A stretch of DNA of 64,000 nt from Paraburkholderia terricola (GTDB lineage: Bacteria; Pseudomonadota; Gammaproteobacteria; Burkholderiales; Burkholderiaceae), in NCBI RefSeq assembly GCF_900142195.1, contig NZ_FRAB01000037.1, positions 1 to 64,000 on the forward strand, written 5' to 3'. Position numbers and translations under genes: made by a program. Position 1 is the stretch's first letter. The number at the start of each line of letters is the position of its first letter. The notes beneath the pieces are model-generated. The model had not been told where the DNA came from. It saw only the letters and a list, made by a program, of their open reading frames with translations, and ran no database searches. Shown piece by piece: positions 52,306 to 60,710 of this stretch.

Positions 52306-53361
52306 TTATGCGCGCACGGAAATCCGCGCCGGCGTTGTTTCGTTGCGATTCGAAATCGCCGCGATGGTGGCGCCTTCGCGCAAGCTGTGCGGCAGCGTCA
52401 GCGCGAGCGGCGTCTCCGCGAATGTCTCGTACCCGCCGGTGACGCGGGCCAGCAAGCGCTGCCACGCGGCGCAGCCGATCTCGCGATTCGGCGCGCAGAC
52501 GCTCGCCAGCGGCGGCGACAGCAGTTCACCCATCGCGAGGCCGTCGAAGCCGAGAATCGACATGTCGCGCGGAATTTGCAGACGCGCGCGGCGCAGGCCG
52601 CGCATGACCACCATCGCGAGCAGGTCGTTGCTGCAAAAGAGGGCGGTGGGCCGGTTCGCGCCGCGGGTCAAATGCGCGAGCACCGACGGCGACAGTTCGT
52701 CGGCATTGAAATCGACTTCGAGCGCCGGCGCGGGCGCGAGGCCGGCCTGCTGCATCGCTTGTGCGTAGCCGAGGTGACGCTGGCGCGCGCGGTCGGAGGC
52801 GGCCAGCGTGCCGGCGAGCATCAGGATGCGGCGGTGACCGTGGGCGATCAGCATGCGCACGCCCTCGTACGCGGCGAGCCGGTTGTCGACCGAGACGGAC
52901 GGACGCCGCACCGTGTCGTTATGCATCAGCACGTAGAGCAGGCCGGCGCGGTCGAGTTCGTCGAGCAGCGGGTGCGTGTCGGCGTCGGCCACGGTCAGGA
53001 TCAGGCCTTCCACGCGGTGTTCGCGCAACGTTTCGATCGCGTGACGCTCGCGCTCGGTGTCGTACTGCGTCGTCATCAGCATGAGCCGGTAGCCTTGCGC
53101 CGCCGCGAGTTCGTCGATGCCTTGCAGGCATTCGGCGAACACGGGATTGGCGAGCGTCGGCAGGATCACGCCGATCAGGCGCGTGCGCTCGCCGCGCAAT
53201 TGGCGGCCCAACGCGCTTGGGCGGAAGTCGAGGGCGTCGATGGATCGGCGCACGGTATCCAGCGTGACGGGGTTCACCGTATGCGGCGCATTGATCGCAC
53301 GCGAGACAGTGGCGATGGAGAAGCCGGCGTGGGCGGCGACATCTTTGATCGTCGGGGTCAT
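52306..53361 (-). CDS. LacI-family transcriptional regulator
   Basis: A 351-residue LacI/GalR repressor. The HTH PTIKDVAAHAGFSIATVSRAI with the hinge helix SALGRQLRG is followed by a periplasmic-binding-like sensor domain starting RTRLIGVILPTLANPVFAE. It is encoded directly upstream of the ABC operon on the same strand, 60 bases from the binding-protein gene. A LacI-type operator lies 17 bases before its own ATG, so it probably represses itself and the transport operon. Confidence 0.92.
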   Translation of the reverse strand: MTPTIKDVAAHAGFSIATVSRAINAPHTVNPVTLDTVRRSIDALDFRPSALGRQLRGERTRLIGVILPTLANPVFAECLQGIDELAAAQGYRLMLMTTQYDTERERHAIETLREHRVEGLILTVADADTHPLLDELDRAGLLYVLMHNDTVRRPSVSVDNRLAAYEGVRMLIAHGHRRILMLAGTLAASDRARQRHLGYAQAMQQAGLAPAPALEVDFNADELSPSVLAHLTRGANRPTALFCSNDLLAMVVMRGLRRARLQIPRDMSILGFDGLAMGELLSPPLASVCAPNREIGCAAWQRLLARVTGGYETFAETPLALTLPHSLREGATIAAISNRNETTPARISVRA

Positions 53362-53377
53362 GGCTATCCACTCGGAT

Positions 53378-53389
53378 GTAAACGTTTTC
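53378..53389. promoter_or_regulatory. LacI-family operator
   Basis: GTAAACGTTTTC, read on the minus strand as GAAAACGTTTAC, fits the GNAANCGNTTNC pattern of LacI/GalR operators with the central CG. It sits just upstream of the LacI gene start. Confidence 0.65.
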
Positions 53390-53488
53390 GTGAGCGGATT
53401 ATCGGAAAGGTTTGTGACTCGCGGATGACTGCGATTTTTATCGTCGCCACGCGGCGAGTGAAACGGACGGCGGTCGACTTCCGCCGGT

Positions 53489-53517
53489 TTGGTGCGCTCG
53501 CCCGGCAATGGTAGAAT
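53489..53517 (+). promoter_or_regulatory. Promoter of tRNA-Leu
   Basis: TTGGTG (53489-53494) and TAGAAT (53512-53517), 17 bp apart, 23 bases before the mature tRNA. Confidence 0.6.
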
Positions 53518-53540
53518 TCGCGTCCACGCGATCGCACCCT

Positions 53541-53625
53541 GCCGGGGTGATGAAATTGGTAAACATAGCGGACTTAAAATCCGCCGCTTCACGGCTTGCC
53601 GGTTCGAGTCCGGTCCCCGGCACCA
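53541..53625 (+). tRNA. tRNA-Leu (anticodon TAA)
   Basis: Acceptor GCCGGGG pairs with CCCCGGC, with discriminator A and encoded CCA. The anticodon stem GCGGA/TCCGC closes loop CTTAAAA, anticodon TAA. The variable arm CGCTTCACGGCTT is of the leucine type II form, and the T-arm GCCGGTTCGAGTCCGGT is canonical. A terminator follows. Confidence 0.97.
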
Positions 53626-53658
53626 GGTAGAACTCCGTCCGATTGCTGGAATTTTTTG

Positions 53659-53693
53659 AACCCTCGATGCAGCGATGCTTCGAGGGTTTTTCG
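53659..53693. terminator. Terminator of tRNA-Leu, also facing the FAH gene
   Basis: Stem AACCCTCGA / TCGAGGGTT with a 12-base loop and T-run on the plus strand; on the minus strand an A-flanked form ends the catabolic operon with a U-tract. Confidence 0.8.
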
Positions 53694-53713
53694 TTTTCGG
53701 AGCCTGGTTTCGT

Positions 53714-54499
53714 TCAGGAAGCCGCGCTGATCGAGGCGATCACACGGTTGCGCAGCACGCCGATGCCCTCGATCTCCACCTCGATCGTGTCGCCGGGCTT
53801 GATGGGGCCGACTCCCGCCGGCGTTCCCGTCATGATGTGGTCGCCGGGAAGGAGCGTCATGTACTTGCTGAGGTAGGCGATCAATGCGGGCACGCCATAC
53901 ACGAGATCGGCGGTGTTGCCGTTCTGGCGCACCTCGCCGTTGACGCGGGTGAGCAGACGAAGGTTCGACGGATCGATATCCGTCTCGACCACGGGACCGA
54001 TGGGCGCGAACGTGTCGTAGCCTTTACCCATGAGCAGACAGCCGTACTCGCTCTCGCGGCGCTGCAACACCCGGTCGCTGACGTCGTTGCCGCATGTGTA
54101 GCCGAAGACGTAACGCAGTGCCTCGCTTTCGGAAACATGGCGCGCTTCCTTGCCGATGATGACCGTCAGCTCCCCCTCGAAATGAATGTTCTCGCCGTCG
54201 GGCGGATAGACGATGGCTTCGTCCGGGCCGATCACCGTGGTGCTGGGTTTCATGAACAGCACCGGAACCGTGGGCGTGCTTTTGCCGACTTCCTGCGAAT
54301 GCGCGCGGTAGTTGTAGCCGAGACCGAAAACGCGAGGGCGGTGAAACGGGCTCAACACGCGAACCGATTCGAGCGTGTCGACATGACCGGAAGGATGCAG
54401 TCCTTCGAGCGGCGAGCGCTTCAGTCGCTGAATATTTCCGTCGCTGCCGAGGATGCCGTAATGCTCATTGCCATCAATCGAATATCGCGCGATTTTCAT
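53714..54499 (-). CDS. Fumarylacetoacetate hydrolase family protein
   Basis: A 261-residue FAH-fold enzyme. The metal and active-site region reads GLGYNYRAHSQEVG, PVLFMKPSTTVIGP, HFEGELTVIIGKEAR and GYTCGNDVSDR, with C-terminal LLPGDHIMTGTPAGVGPIKPGD. FAH members hydrolyse or decarboxylate acylpyruvates and ring-cleavage products. It is the last gene of the catabolic operon (cupin to FAH). An extradiol-type enzyme upstream suggests it acts on a meta-cleavage or acylpyruvate intermediate, though the reaction is not shown by sequence. Confidence 0.9.
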   Translation of the reverse strand: MKIARYSIDGNEHYGILGSDGNIQRLKRSPLEGLHPSGHVDTLESVRVLSPFHRPRVFGLGYNYRAHSQEVGKSTPTVPVLFMKPSTTVIGPDEAIVYPPDGENIHFEGELTVIIGKEARHVSESEALRYVFGYTCGNDVSDRVLQRRESEYGCLLMGKGYDTFAPIGPVVETDIDPSNLRLLTRVNGEVRQNGNTADLVYGVPALIAYLSKYMTLLPGDHIMTGTPAGVGPIKPGDTIEVEIEGIGVLRNRVIASISAAS

Positions 54500-54592
54500 G
54501 GGTTTTTACCGGGTAGGAAGCGGATCGAAACTTGCGCGAGCCGGTGTGCGACCGCGGGCGCAGTCGCACTTCCGGTCACGCAGTGAAGCTAG

Positions 54593-55702
54593 TCAGGGAA
54601 GGACGACATAGTTGCTGAAGCCGCCGTCGCGATCCTTCAGACCGGAGATCGCCTCGTTGACGCGTTCGAGCGGGAACCGACGATGTTCGAGATACGACAG
54701 GTCGATTGCGCCGGTGCTCACCATGTCGGCCATTTCCTGACCCTGTGCGGTCGTGAACCAGTTCGATCCGATGATCTGCACCTGCTCGTCCATCAGCCAC
54801 TTCACGTCGATCGGCAGGTCGTCGGCCACGCCGCCCACATTCACCACCCTGCCGCCGCGCCGAACGCCCTTCATGGAATCGAGCATGGTGGCCGCGGGCG
54901 CCTTGGCGCCGAGCGCACTGATCACGAAGTCCACGCCTTCACCGCCCGTCAGCGACCTGGCCCATTCGCCCGTCGAGCCTTCGCCGAGCTGCGTCACCTC
55001 GATGCGCTCCGGCGCGAGCGCCTTCACACGTTCGAGCAGCGCTGCGTCACGGCCCGTGCCGAGAATGCGCGACAAGCCCATGGCGAGGCCCAGCACCGTT
55101 GCGGCCACGCCGAGCGTGCCCGTGATGCCGTCTATGAGGGCGACCTGGCCCGGACCCGCGGCGGCGTTTTTCAGCGCACCGTACGAGGTGCCCAGATAGC
55201 CGAACCGGCCGGCCTGCTCGAAGCTCATGTTATCGGGGAGGTTGACGATCGCATATTCGGGCGCGGTCATGTATTCGCTGAAGCCGCCATACGGGTAAAG
55301 ATCGAAAATGCGTTGACCGTCGCGGCTCGTGCTGAAGTAGCCGTTCAACGTGTAGTACCGGCATTCGCTGCGCCGGCCGGCGCGGCATGCCTTGCACGAT
55401 CCGCATGAACGCAACGGGCTCACATAGACGCGATCGCCCGGCTTGACGTTGAGCACCGCTTCGCCGACCTCTTCGACGACCCCGGCAGGGTCCAGACCGA
55501 AGATAGCGGGAAACTTCGGCAGCGGCTGATGCGGAAACCAGCTCGGCCAGTTATTGATGACGTTGCCCATGTTCGGCACGATTCCGCATGCCTTGACTCG
55601 CACGAGAACATCGGTGGGTCTCGGTTTCGGCACCGGAATGGTATCGAGCGTCATCGGAGTGTGAAGAGCATGCAGCCGCGCTGCAACCATCGTTCGTTCC
55701 AT
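54593..55702 (-). CDS. Zinc-type alcohol dehydrogenase
   Basis: A 369-residue medium-chain dehydrogenase. The structural zinc site is CGSCKACRAGRRSEC, the GroES-like half begins VLVRVKACGIVPNMGN, and the nucleotide fold appears in the second half (LIDGITGTLGVAATVLGLAMG). The catalytic zinc region has Cys in KACGI but then VPNMGN rather than the usual CGSDLH, and FGLDPAGVVEEVGEAV in place of the GHE loop. The zinc-site change may mean altered chemistry. The ATG at 55702 follows GAGGAAC. Fifth gene of the operon. Confidence 0.87.
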   Translation of the reverse strand: MERTMVAARLHALHTPMTLDTIPVPKPRPTDVLVRVKACGIVPNMGNVINNWPSWFPHQPLPKFPAIFGLDPAGVVEEVGEAVLNVKPGDRVYVSPLRSCGSCKACRAGRRSECRYYTLNGYFSTSRDGQRIFDLYPYGGFSEYMTAPEYAIVNLPDNMSFEQAGRFGYLGTSYGALKNAAAGPGQVALIDGITGTLGVAATVLGLAMGLSRILGTGRDAALLERVKALAPERIEVTQLGEGSTGEWARSLTGGEGVDFVISALGAKAPAATMLDSMKGVRRGGRVVNVGGVADDLPIDVKWLMDEQVQIIGSNWFTTAQGQEMADMVSTGAIDLSYLEHRRFPLERVNEAISGLKDRDGGFSNYVVLP

Positions 55703-55829
55703 ACGTTCCTCTTTCTCTGTGAAGACTTCCGCGGTATCCGCCATTCCGTGCGGAAGTACCACGCATTGCTTTGGACAGCGGCCGGTTCGGTGCAGCCGGT
55801 CTGTTTGTCGATCCGGGCCGGGCTTTCTA

Positions 55830-56363
55830 TCAGCGATAGCTCTCCTCGAGTTCGATCGCGAGTGCGCCCATGATGCGCACGCCGGAGTTGTACCAGGCGA
55901 TGTTCAATGCGAGCTCGACGCGTTGCTGATCGTTCAGGAACGGCACGATCCGGTTCCAGGTCTTGTCGCTGACGTCGACCTTCAGCGTCGACTCTTTCGC
56001 GACCGCCATCACCGCACGTTCTTCCTCGGTGAACAGGGGCGAGGTTTCGAAGTCGGGGATCGCGTTCAGTTGCCCGGCACTGATGCCCGCCTTCAGCCCA
56101 TGCGACTGGTGATGCGCGATTTCGTATTGGGAGCCGGTGCAGTGTCCGACGGTCAGAATCGCGAGTTCGCGCAACTTCGGGCTGATCGACGACGCGCGGA
56201 TCGCGTTCGCGTAGGAAAGGAACTGATCGAGAATCCGCGGTGCGTGCGCGAGCGCGCAGAAGATGTTCGCCGTGGGTACTTTCCGCTCCTGTTCGAGCCG
56301 GTCGAAGAGGGCGTCGTCGACGCCTGCGAGGTCCGAACGCTGAAGGTATTTGACGCGTGCCAT
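55830..56363 (-). CDS. Carboxymuconolactone decarboxylase family protein
   Basis: A 177-residue AhpD/CMD-fold protein. Core: SPKLRELAILTVGHCTGSQYEIAHHQSHG. This family normally has E-x-x-C/H active-site motifs; here YEIAHHQSHG supplies Glu and His and one cysteine is in GHCTGS. Related proteins in catabolic clusters act as decarboxylases or peroxidase-like enzymes. It lies 20 bases after the VOC gene in the same operon. Function is uncertain. Confidence 0.85.
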   Translation of the reverse strand: MARVKYLQRSDLAGVDDALFDRLEQERKVPTANIFCALAHAPRILDQFLSYANAIRASSISPKLRELAILTVGHCTGSQYEIAHHQSHGLKAGISAGQLNAIPDFETSPLFTEEERAVMAVAKESTLKVDVSDKTWNRIVPFLNDQQRVELALNIAWYNSGVRIMGALAIELEESYR

Positions 56364-56383
56364 AGTGGTTATTCCTTGCGCTA

Positions 56384-57391
56384 TCAGCTTTTTGCAAGCC
56401 GGTTCTGAATGTAGGTTTCGAGCGTCGTGGGACGCGGCTTGTTGGCTGTTTCGATCAGTTCGGCTCCTTCGAACCGCGAGGCCTCGAAGTACCAGCGGTG
56501 CTCCGCCGGCAGACCCCAGCGCACGCTGGTGCTTAGCGAAGCGGCATCCCAGCGGACCGGCTCGATTTCGATGTCGATGGTCTGGTAATGACCGTCGCAC
56601 AGTTCGACGCGGTGACCATCCGGGTCGCGCAGATAGACGAACAGCATGCCGCCGGGGCCGTGGCGGCCCGGTCCGCGCTCCACTTCATGCGCGTGGCCGT
56701 AGATGCCCGCGAGGTCGCACGCGGTGAAGATGTCGTGCGATTCGGGCACGATGTACGCGAAGTGATGCATGCAGGGTCCGTCGTTCTCGACGATAGCCAG
56801 ATCGAGGCACGTGCCTTTGCGATACATGAAGGCGCCGAGCAGCCGCTCGCCGTGCGCGAGATACTCGGAGTTGCGAAAGCCGAGCCTGCTATAGAACGCA
56901 CACGATTCGTAGGTGTTCGGCGAGAAGATCTGGAAATGATCGATGCGCTGCGCGTGTGCGCCCTTGAACAGGTTGCGCTCGAGATAGAGACGGGGACGCG
57001 TTTCCATCTGCGCGCACAATTCGATCTTCGTGCCGAACGGATCGGAGACATGCAAGGTTCTGCCTTGATGCGCGACTTCGGCCCATTCGGCGGGAAGCCC
57101 TTCTTCCTTGAAGAACTGATAGGCAAGATCCAGGTCTTCTTCGAGGAAAACGCGAAAGCCGATCCGCTTGCAGATGGGTGCGTTGCTGTCGGCCTGCACG
57201 AGCACCAGACTATGGTGGCAGGCTTCGGACAGGCCGCGCAGATAGCACGTGTCGGCGGTTTGCTCCGTCACGACGAGGCCGACGATGTCGACATAGAAGT
57301 CCCGGCTTTTCGCCAGGTCGGCAACGTTCAATACGATATGGCTGGCGCGCGTGATATTGAACGGCGGCCGGTGATTGACAGCAGGCAGCAT
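56384..57391 (-). CDS. VOC-family extradiol dioxygenase-like enzyme
   Basis: A 335-residue two-domain vicinal-oxygen-chelate protein of the homoprotocatechuate 2,3-dioxygenase type. The metal ligands expected are His in QRIDHFQIFSP, His in CMHHFAYIV and Glu in HRVELCDGHYQ; all three are present in the second domain. The N-terminal domain has SHIVLNVADLAKSRDFYVD. It should open an aromatic ring or a related diol with Fe or Mn. GAGGTCATC precedes the ATG. Third gene of the operon, downstream of the enolase. Confidence 0.88.
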   Translation of the reverse strand: MLPAVNHRPPFNITRASHIVLNVADLAKSRDFYVDIVGLVVTEQTADTCYLRGLSEACHHSLVLVQADSNAPICKRIGFRVFLEEDLDLAYQFFKEEGLPAEWAEVAHQGRTLHVSDPFGTKIELCAQMETRPRLYLERNLFKGAHAQRIDHFQIFSPNTYESCAFYSRLGFRNSEYLAHGERLLGAFMYRKGTCLDLAIVENDGPCMHHFAYIVPESHDIFTACDLAGIYGHAHEVERGPGRHGPGGMLFVYLRDPDGHRVELCDGHYQTIDIEIEPVRWDAASLSTSVRWGLPAEHRWYFEASRFEGAELIETANKPRPTTLETYIQNRLAKS

Positions 57392-57440
57392 GATGACCTC
57401 TCGATTGTTGATGGCGAGCTTTCGGCGACGGTACGACGAT

Positions 57441-58736
57441 TCACATCGCGCGATGAATGAAGGGCAGCGCGGACCATCCGCTGAATTGCGCCTGCCGTCC
57501 CAGCGCTTCCTCGATTCGCAATACCTCGTTCCACTTGGCCATGCGTTCCGACCGCGAGAATGAACCGACCTTGAGTTGACCCGCGTCCCAGCCGACCGCC
57601 AAATGCGCAATGGTGACGTCTTCCGTTTCGCCGGATCGCGCCGACACGATCGTGCCGAATCCGGCTGTCTTGCCTGCTTGCAGCGCCTCGTAGGCCTCGG
57701 TGACGGTGCCCGCCTGATTCGGCTTGATGAGCACGGCATTGAGCGCGCCGTCCGTTGCGGCGGTTCTGACCCGGTCCGCGTTGGTGACGAGAAAGTCGTC
57801 GCCGATGATCTGGCAACGCGAGCCGTAGGCTTTCGTGAAGAGCCGGAAGCCTTCGACGTCGTCTTCGGCGAGCGGATCTTCGATCGACAGGATCGGGTAG
57901 GTATCCAGCCAGCGCCCCAGCATGTCGATCATTTGCGCGGTGTCGAGCGTGCGGCCGTCGAGCGCCAGCGTGTACGTTCCGTTGCGGCCGAATTCGGACG
58001 CGGCGATATCGAGCGAGATGCCGACCTGCTTGCCGGCTTGCAGGCCCGTGTCGGCGATGGCGCGCACCAGCGTGTCGAGGGCGTCTTCGTTGCAGTCGAA
58101 GGCCGGCCAGTAGCCGCCTTCGTCCGCCACGCCCTGAAGCTTGCCCGCCTGCTTCATCAACGAGCCGGCGGCGCGGTACACCTCCGCCGTCCACTCCAGC
58201 GCCTCGGTGAAGCTGCGCGCGGCGGGGCACATGATCATGAAGTCCTGCACGTCGACGCGGCGCGCCGCGTGTGCGCCGCCTCCGAATATCTGGATCTCCG
58301 GCAACGGCAGGCGCACCGCGCGTTCTCCGGCGAGATAGCGCCATAGCGGCTGCGTGCTGGCGGCAGCGGCGGCGTGCAGGACCGCCATTGAAGTGGCGAC
58401 GATCGCATTGCCGCCCAGACGGCTGCGATTGGGCGTGCCATCCAGGGTGACCAGGCGGGCGTCGATAGCGGCCTGATCGCGGGCATCGGCGCCTTCTAGC
58501 GCGCTCGCGATCTCGCCGTTGACCTTCGACAGCGCGTTGGATACGTCGAGGCCGCCGAAGGCGGCGCCGCCGTCGCGCAAGTCGAGCGCTTCTCCGCTGC
58601 CGGTCGAAGCGCCCGCGGGCGCGATCGCGCGACCGCTCATGCCGCCGTGCAAGGCGACTTCGACTTCCACTGTCGGACGGCCGCGCGAGTCCCAGACGCG
58701 TCGGCCGCGTACATGGGCGATCGTTGATTCAGTCAT
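57441..58736 (-). CDS. Divergent enolase (phosphopyruvate hydratase paralogue)
   Basis: A 431-residue enolase-fold protein in a catabolic operon. Retained: GASTG loop (42-46), His156 in GGGAHA, DEGG (205-208), metal Asp243 (SLDIAAS), Glu286 (SIEDP), Asp313 (IGDD), Lys338 (LIKPNQ) and Lys389. Changed relative to glycolytic enolase: the phosphate-contacting His of SHRSGETED is Ala366 (SARSGETED), the Glu of QEFM is Asp165, and the Arg after GASTGS is Gly48. It is therefore probably not the housekeeping enolase but a paralogue for a related phosphorylated or carboxylated substrate. True glycolytic activity cannot be ruled out from sequence alone. Confidence 0.85.
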   Translation of the reverse strand: MTESTIAHVRGRRVWDSRGRPTVEVEVALHGGMSGRAIAPAGASTGSGEALDLRDGGAAFGGLDVSNALSKVNGEIASALEGADARDQAAIDARLVTLDGTPNRSRLGGNAIVATSMAVLHAAAAASTQPLWRYLAGERAVRLPLPEIQIFGGGAHAARRVDVQDFMIMCPAARSFTEALEWTAEVYRAAGSLMKQAGKLQGVADEGGYWPAFDCNEDALDTLVRAIADTGLQAGKQVGISLDIAASEFGRNGTYTLALDGRTLDTAQMIDMLGRWLDTYPILSIEDPLAEDDVEGFRLFTKAYGSRCQIIGDDFLVTNADRVRTAATDGALNAVLIKPNQAGTVTEAYEALQAGKTAGFGTIVSARSGETEDVTIAHLAVGWDAGQLKVGSFSRSERMAKWNEVLRIEEALGRQAQFSGWSALPFIHRAM

Positions 58737-58836
58737 AAGGAATGTCTACCTCGTTGGTGGTTGATTTGTGCGGTTGATTTGTATGGTCGATTCATGTCCT
58801 TGCAGCGCGCGGAGCGTTCGCAACGTCGAGCCGCGG

Positions 58837-59433
58837 TCACGTGCTGCCGCGCGCTCCGATCAGAACGAAGGCCAGCGTCGCGGGACGGTCGCTTTTGTTT
58901 CGCCATGCATGACGGGTTCCGTTCTGCACGACGACGTCATGCTTGCGCAGCAGCTCCGCGCGTCCCTCGTCGAGTTCGAGCCAGATTTCGCCGTCGAGAA
59001 CGATGCCGTAATCGACGGTCGGGGTCGCGTGCATGCCGTCCTCCTCGAAAAGCTCCGCAAGCCCAGGGCTGATCGCGAGGTTTTCAGCGGCCGCTGCCTG
59101 CGGGTCGAAATCGGGTGCAAGGAACACGCTATCCGGAGGAAACGTCACGATGAGAAAGCGCGTGCCCGCCGCTGCGGGGACGAACGTGGCGACAGCGGGG
59201 GTGGGGTCCGTGCCGTCGAAAGGAATGGCTTGCGCCGGTTCCGTTGCCCAGACAAGACGGGAGACCATGCCGGGGATGTGCCGGTATGCGTCGGAGCGCG
59301 GCGGCGGCGAATCGAGTGCGACTGTCGATGCGCCGCTTGCGTCGTGGCCGGTGACGATGCGGCGAAGCGCTAGCGGCACGTCGCCCATGATCGGGGCCTC
59401 GAACCGGAGGGGATCGGCGTTGACGTCTTTCAC
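58837..59433 (-). CDS. Cupin-domain protein
   Basis: A 198-residue protein with a C-terminal cupin: HATPTVDYGIVLDGEIWLEL and VQNGTRHAWRN carry candidate metal ligands (His, Asp/Glu, His). The N-terminal half is less conserved. Similar cupins act as dioxygenases, isomerases or sensor proteins. GTG at 59433 is the start, seven bases after an AGGAG; a TTG codon further upstream lies inside the operator and is not used. It is the first gene of the six-gene catabolic operon, right behind a promoter with an operator. Confidence 0.82.
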   Translation of the reverse strand: MKDVNADPLRFEAPIMGDVPLALRRIVTGHDASGASTVALDSPPPRSDAYRHIPGMVSRLVWATEPAQAIPFDGTDPTPAVATFVPAAAGTRFLIVTFPPDSVFLAPDFDPQAAAAENLAISPGLAELFEEDGMHATPTVDYGIVLDGEIWLELDEGRAELLRKHDVVVQNGTRHAWRNKSDRPATLAFVLIGARGST

Positions 59434-59448
59434 GATGTCTCCTGTTTT

Positions 59449-59462
59449 TGCTAACGTTCGCA
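59449..59462. promoter_or_regulatory. Operator copy 1 of the catabolic cluster
   Basis: TGCTAACGTTCGCA, near-palindromic with central AACGTT. It lies between the cupin -10 (59471-59466) and its start codon, so a bound repressor would block initiation. Confidence 0.7.
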
Positions 59463-59465
59463 CAA

Positions 59466-59495
59466 ATTGTGGCAAACGCTGCGGTGCATTGTCAA
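59466..59495 (-). promoter_or_regulatory. Promoter of the cupin operon
   Basis: On the minus strand TTGACA (59495-59490), an 18-bp spacer, then CACAAT (59471-59466). The operator at 59449-59462 abuts the start-site region. Confidence 0.7.
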
Positions 59496-59571
59496 TAGGG
59501 CATTTAAGGCGGTTTTTCTTGCTAAATGCTCAAACCGGCACGCTCGGCAAGGCTTTTGATCGTGCGAAAAG

Positions 59572-59585
59572 GACAAACGTTAGCA
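59572..59585. promoter_or_regulatory. Operator copy 2
   Basis: GACAAACGTTAGCA, the same motif read in the opposite orientation, centred 123 bp upstream of copy 1. The distance would allow a DNA loop by a tetrameric repressor. Confidence 0.55.
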
Positions 59586-59655
59586 GGGCGGATGCGGCGC
59601 CTGCGCGTCGAGTCGCATACGAGTCGCCAACGCAGCGACGCTCTCCGCTACCCTC

Positions 59656-60678
59656 TCAGGATTGTCGCGACTCGATCTCTTCCAGCCATGCTTGCGCCAC
59701 TTGATAGAGATATTCCACCGGCTGCAGCAGCAGCCGGGTGGCAACCGCGCGGACGTGGTCGCGTTGCGCGTCATCGGTCAGATACTCGACCGGCGATTTG
59801 CCGTCGACGCGCGCGAGGAGCAAAGCGGGCAACAACTCGGCCGTGCGCGCCTCGAGCGCCGCGCGCAGTTCCCAGTCCGCTTCGTCGAAATAGGCTTCGG
59901 TCAGCGCCTTGAACGAAGCGATCAGCGCTTCCCGCCGATCGGGACGGGCGAGGCACTTGAGCAGCAGATGGTTCAGGCAGAACGCCAGGTCGAAGGCCGG
60001 GTCGCCGAACCACGCGCATTCGGCGTCGAGCAATACCGGCCCCCTGGGGCCCACGAGAATGTTCTTCGGACTCACGTCGCCGTGCACGAGCGCCGTGCGT
60101 ATGCTCGCGGTGCGCCCGGCCAGATAGCGCAGCTTCGATTCGAGTTTCGGATGATGCCGCGATGTGGCGATCAGGTAAGGATCGAGACGCAGCGCCTGAA
60201 AATTGTCGAGCGTGTCGAACCTGTCGCGCAGCTCCGCATCGTCGGCGCTGACTGCGTGCAGATGCCCGACCAGCCGTCCGACGGCGCGGGCCGTGTCCGC
60301 TTCGACCTCCCCGTGCAGCAGTTGCTGCTTCCACACGGGATGCGCCGACGGCGCGAGAAACGACATGGCGAACACCCCGAGCCTGGCGTCGTGCGCGAGC
60401 GGAACCGGCACGTTGTCGGGGCGATGCCGCGCGGCAAATTGCATCCAGGCCCATTCGTCGGCGTTGCGCGACACCGGCGCTTGCCAGCTTGCCGATACCT
60501 TCAGCGTGGAGAGCGCGCGCTTCACGCACAGTGAGCCCGCGGCAACATCGACACGCCATATGTCGGACGAAACGCCGCCGGTGAGCGGGTGCCAGGCGGC
60601 CGCTTCGTCCTTGTGCGCGAGTTCGTGTTCGACGAGAAACGCATCGAGTTGCGGGTCGGGGCTATTGAATTGCGTCAT
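59656..60678 (-). CDS. Aminoglycoside-phosphotransferase-fold kinase
   Basis: A 340-residue APH/choline-kinase-fold enzyme. The catalytic loop LVHGDVSPKNILV carries the Asp base and LLDAECAWFGDPAFDLAF the metal-binding Asp. The nucleotide lysine is in SLCVKRAL. Enzymes of this fold phosphorylate small molecules such as homoserine, methylthioribose, choline or aminoglycosides. It follows the 2-hydroxyacid dehydrogenase gene by 32 bases in the same direction, and it lies in a catabolic cluster, so a metabolic kinase is more likely than drug resistance. Confidence 0.85.
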   Translation of the reverse strand: MTQFNSPDPQLDAFLVEHELAHKDEAAAWHPLTGGVSSDIWRVDVAAGSLCVKRALSTLKVSASWQAPVSRNADEWAWMQFAARHRPDNVPVPLAHDARLGVFAMSFLAPSAHPVWKQQLLHGEVEADTARAVGRLVGHLHAVSADDAELRDRFDTLDNFQALRLDPYLIATSRHHPKLESKLRYLAGRTASIRTALVHGDVSPKNILVGPRGPVLLDAECAWFGDPAFDLAFCLNHLLLKCLARPDRREALIASFKALTEAYFDEADWELRAALEARTAELLPALLLARVDGKSPVEYLTDDAQRDHVRAVATRLLLQPVEYLYQVAQAWLEEIESRQS

Positions 60679-60710
60679 CACGAGTGGTTGAAATGAAACG
60701 GTTGAAGCGG

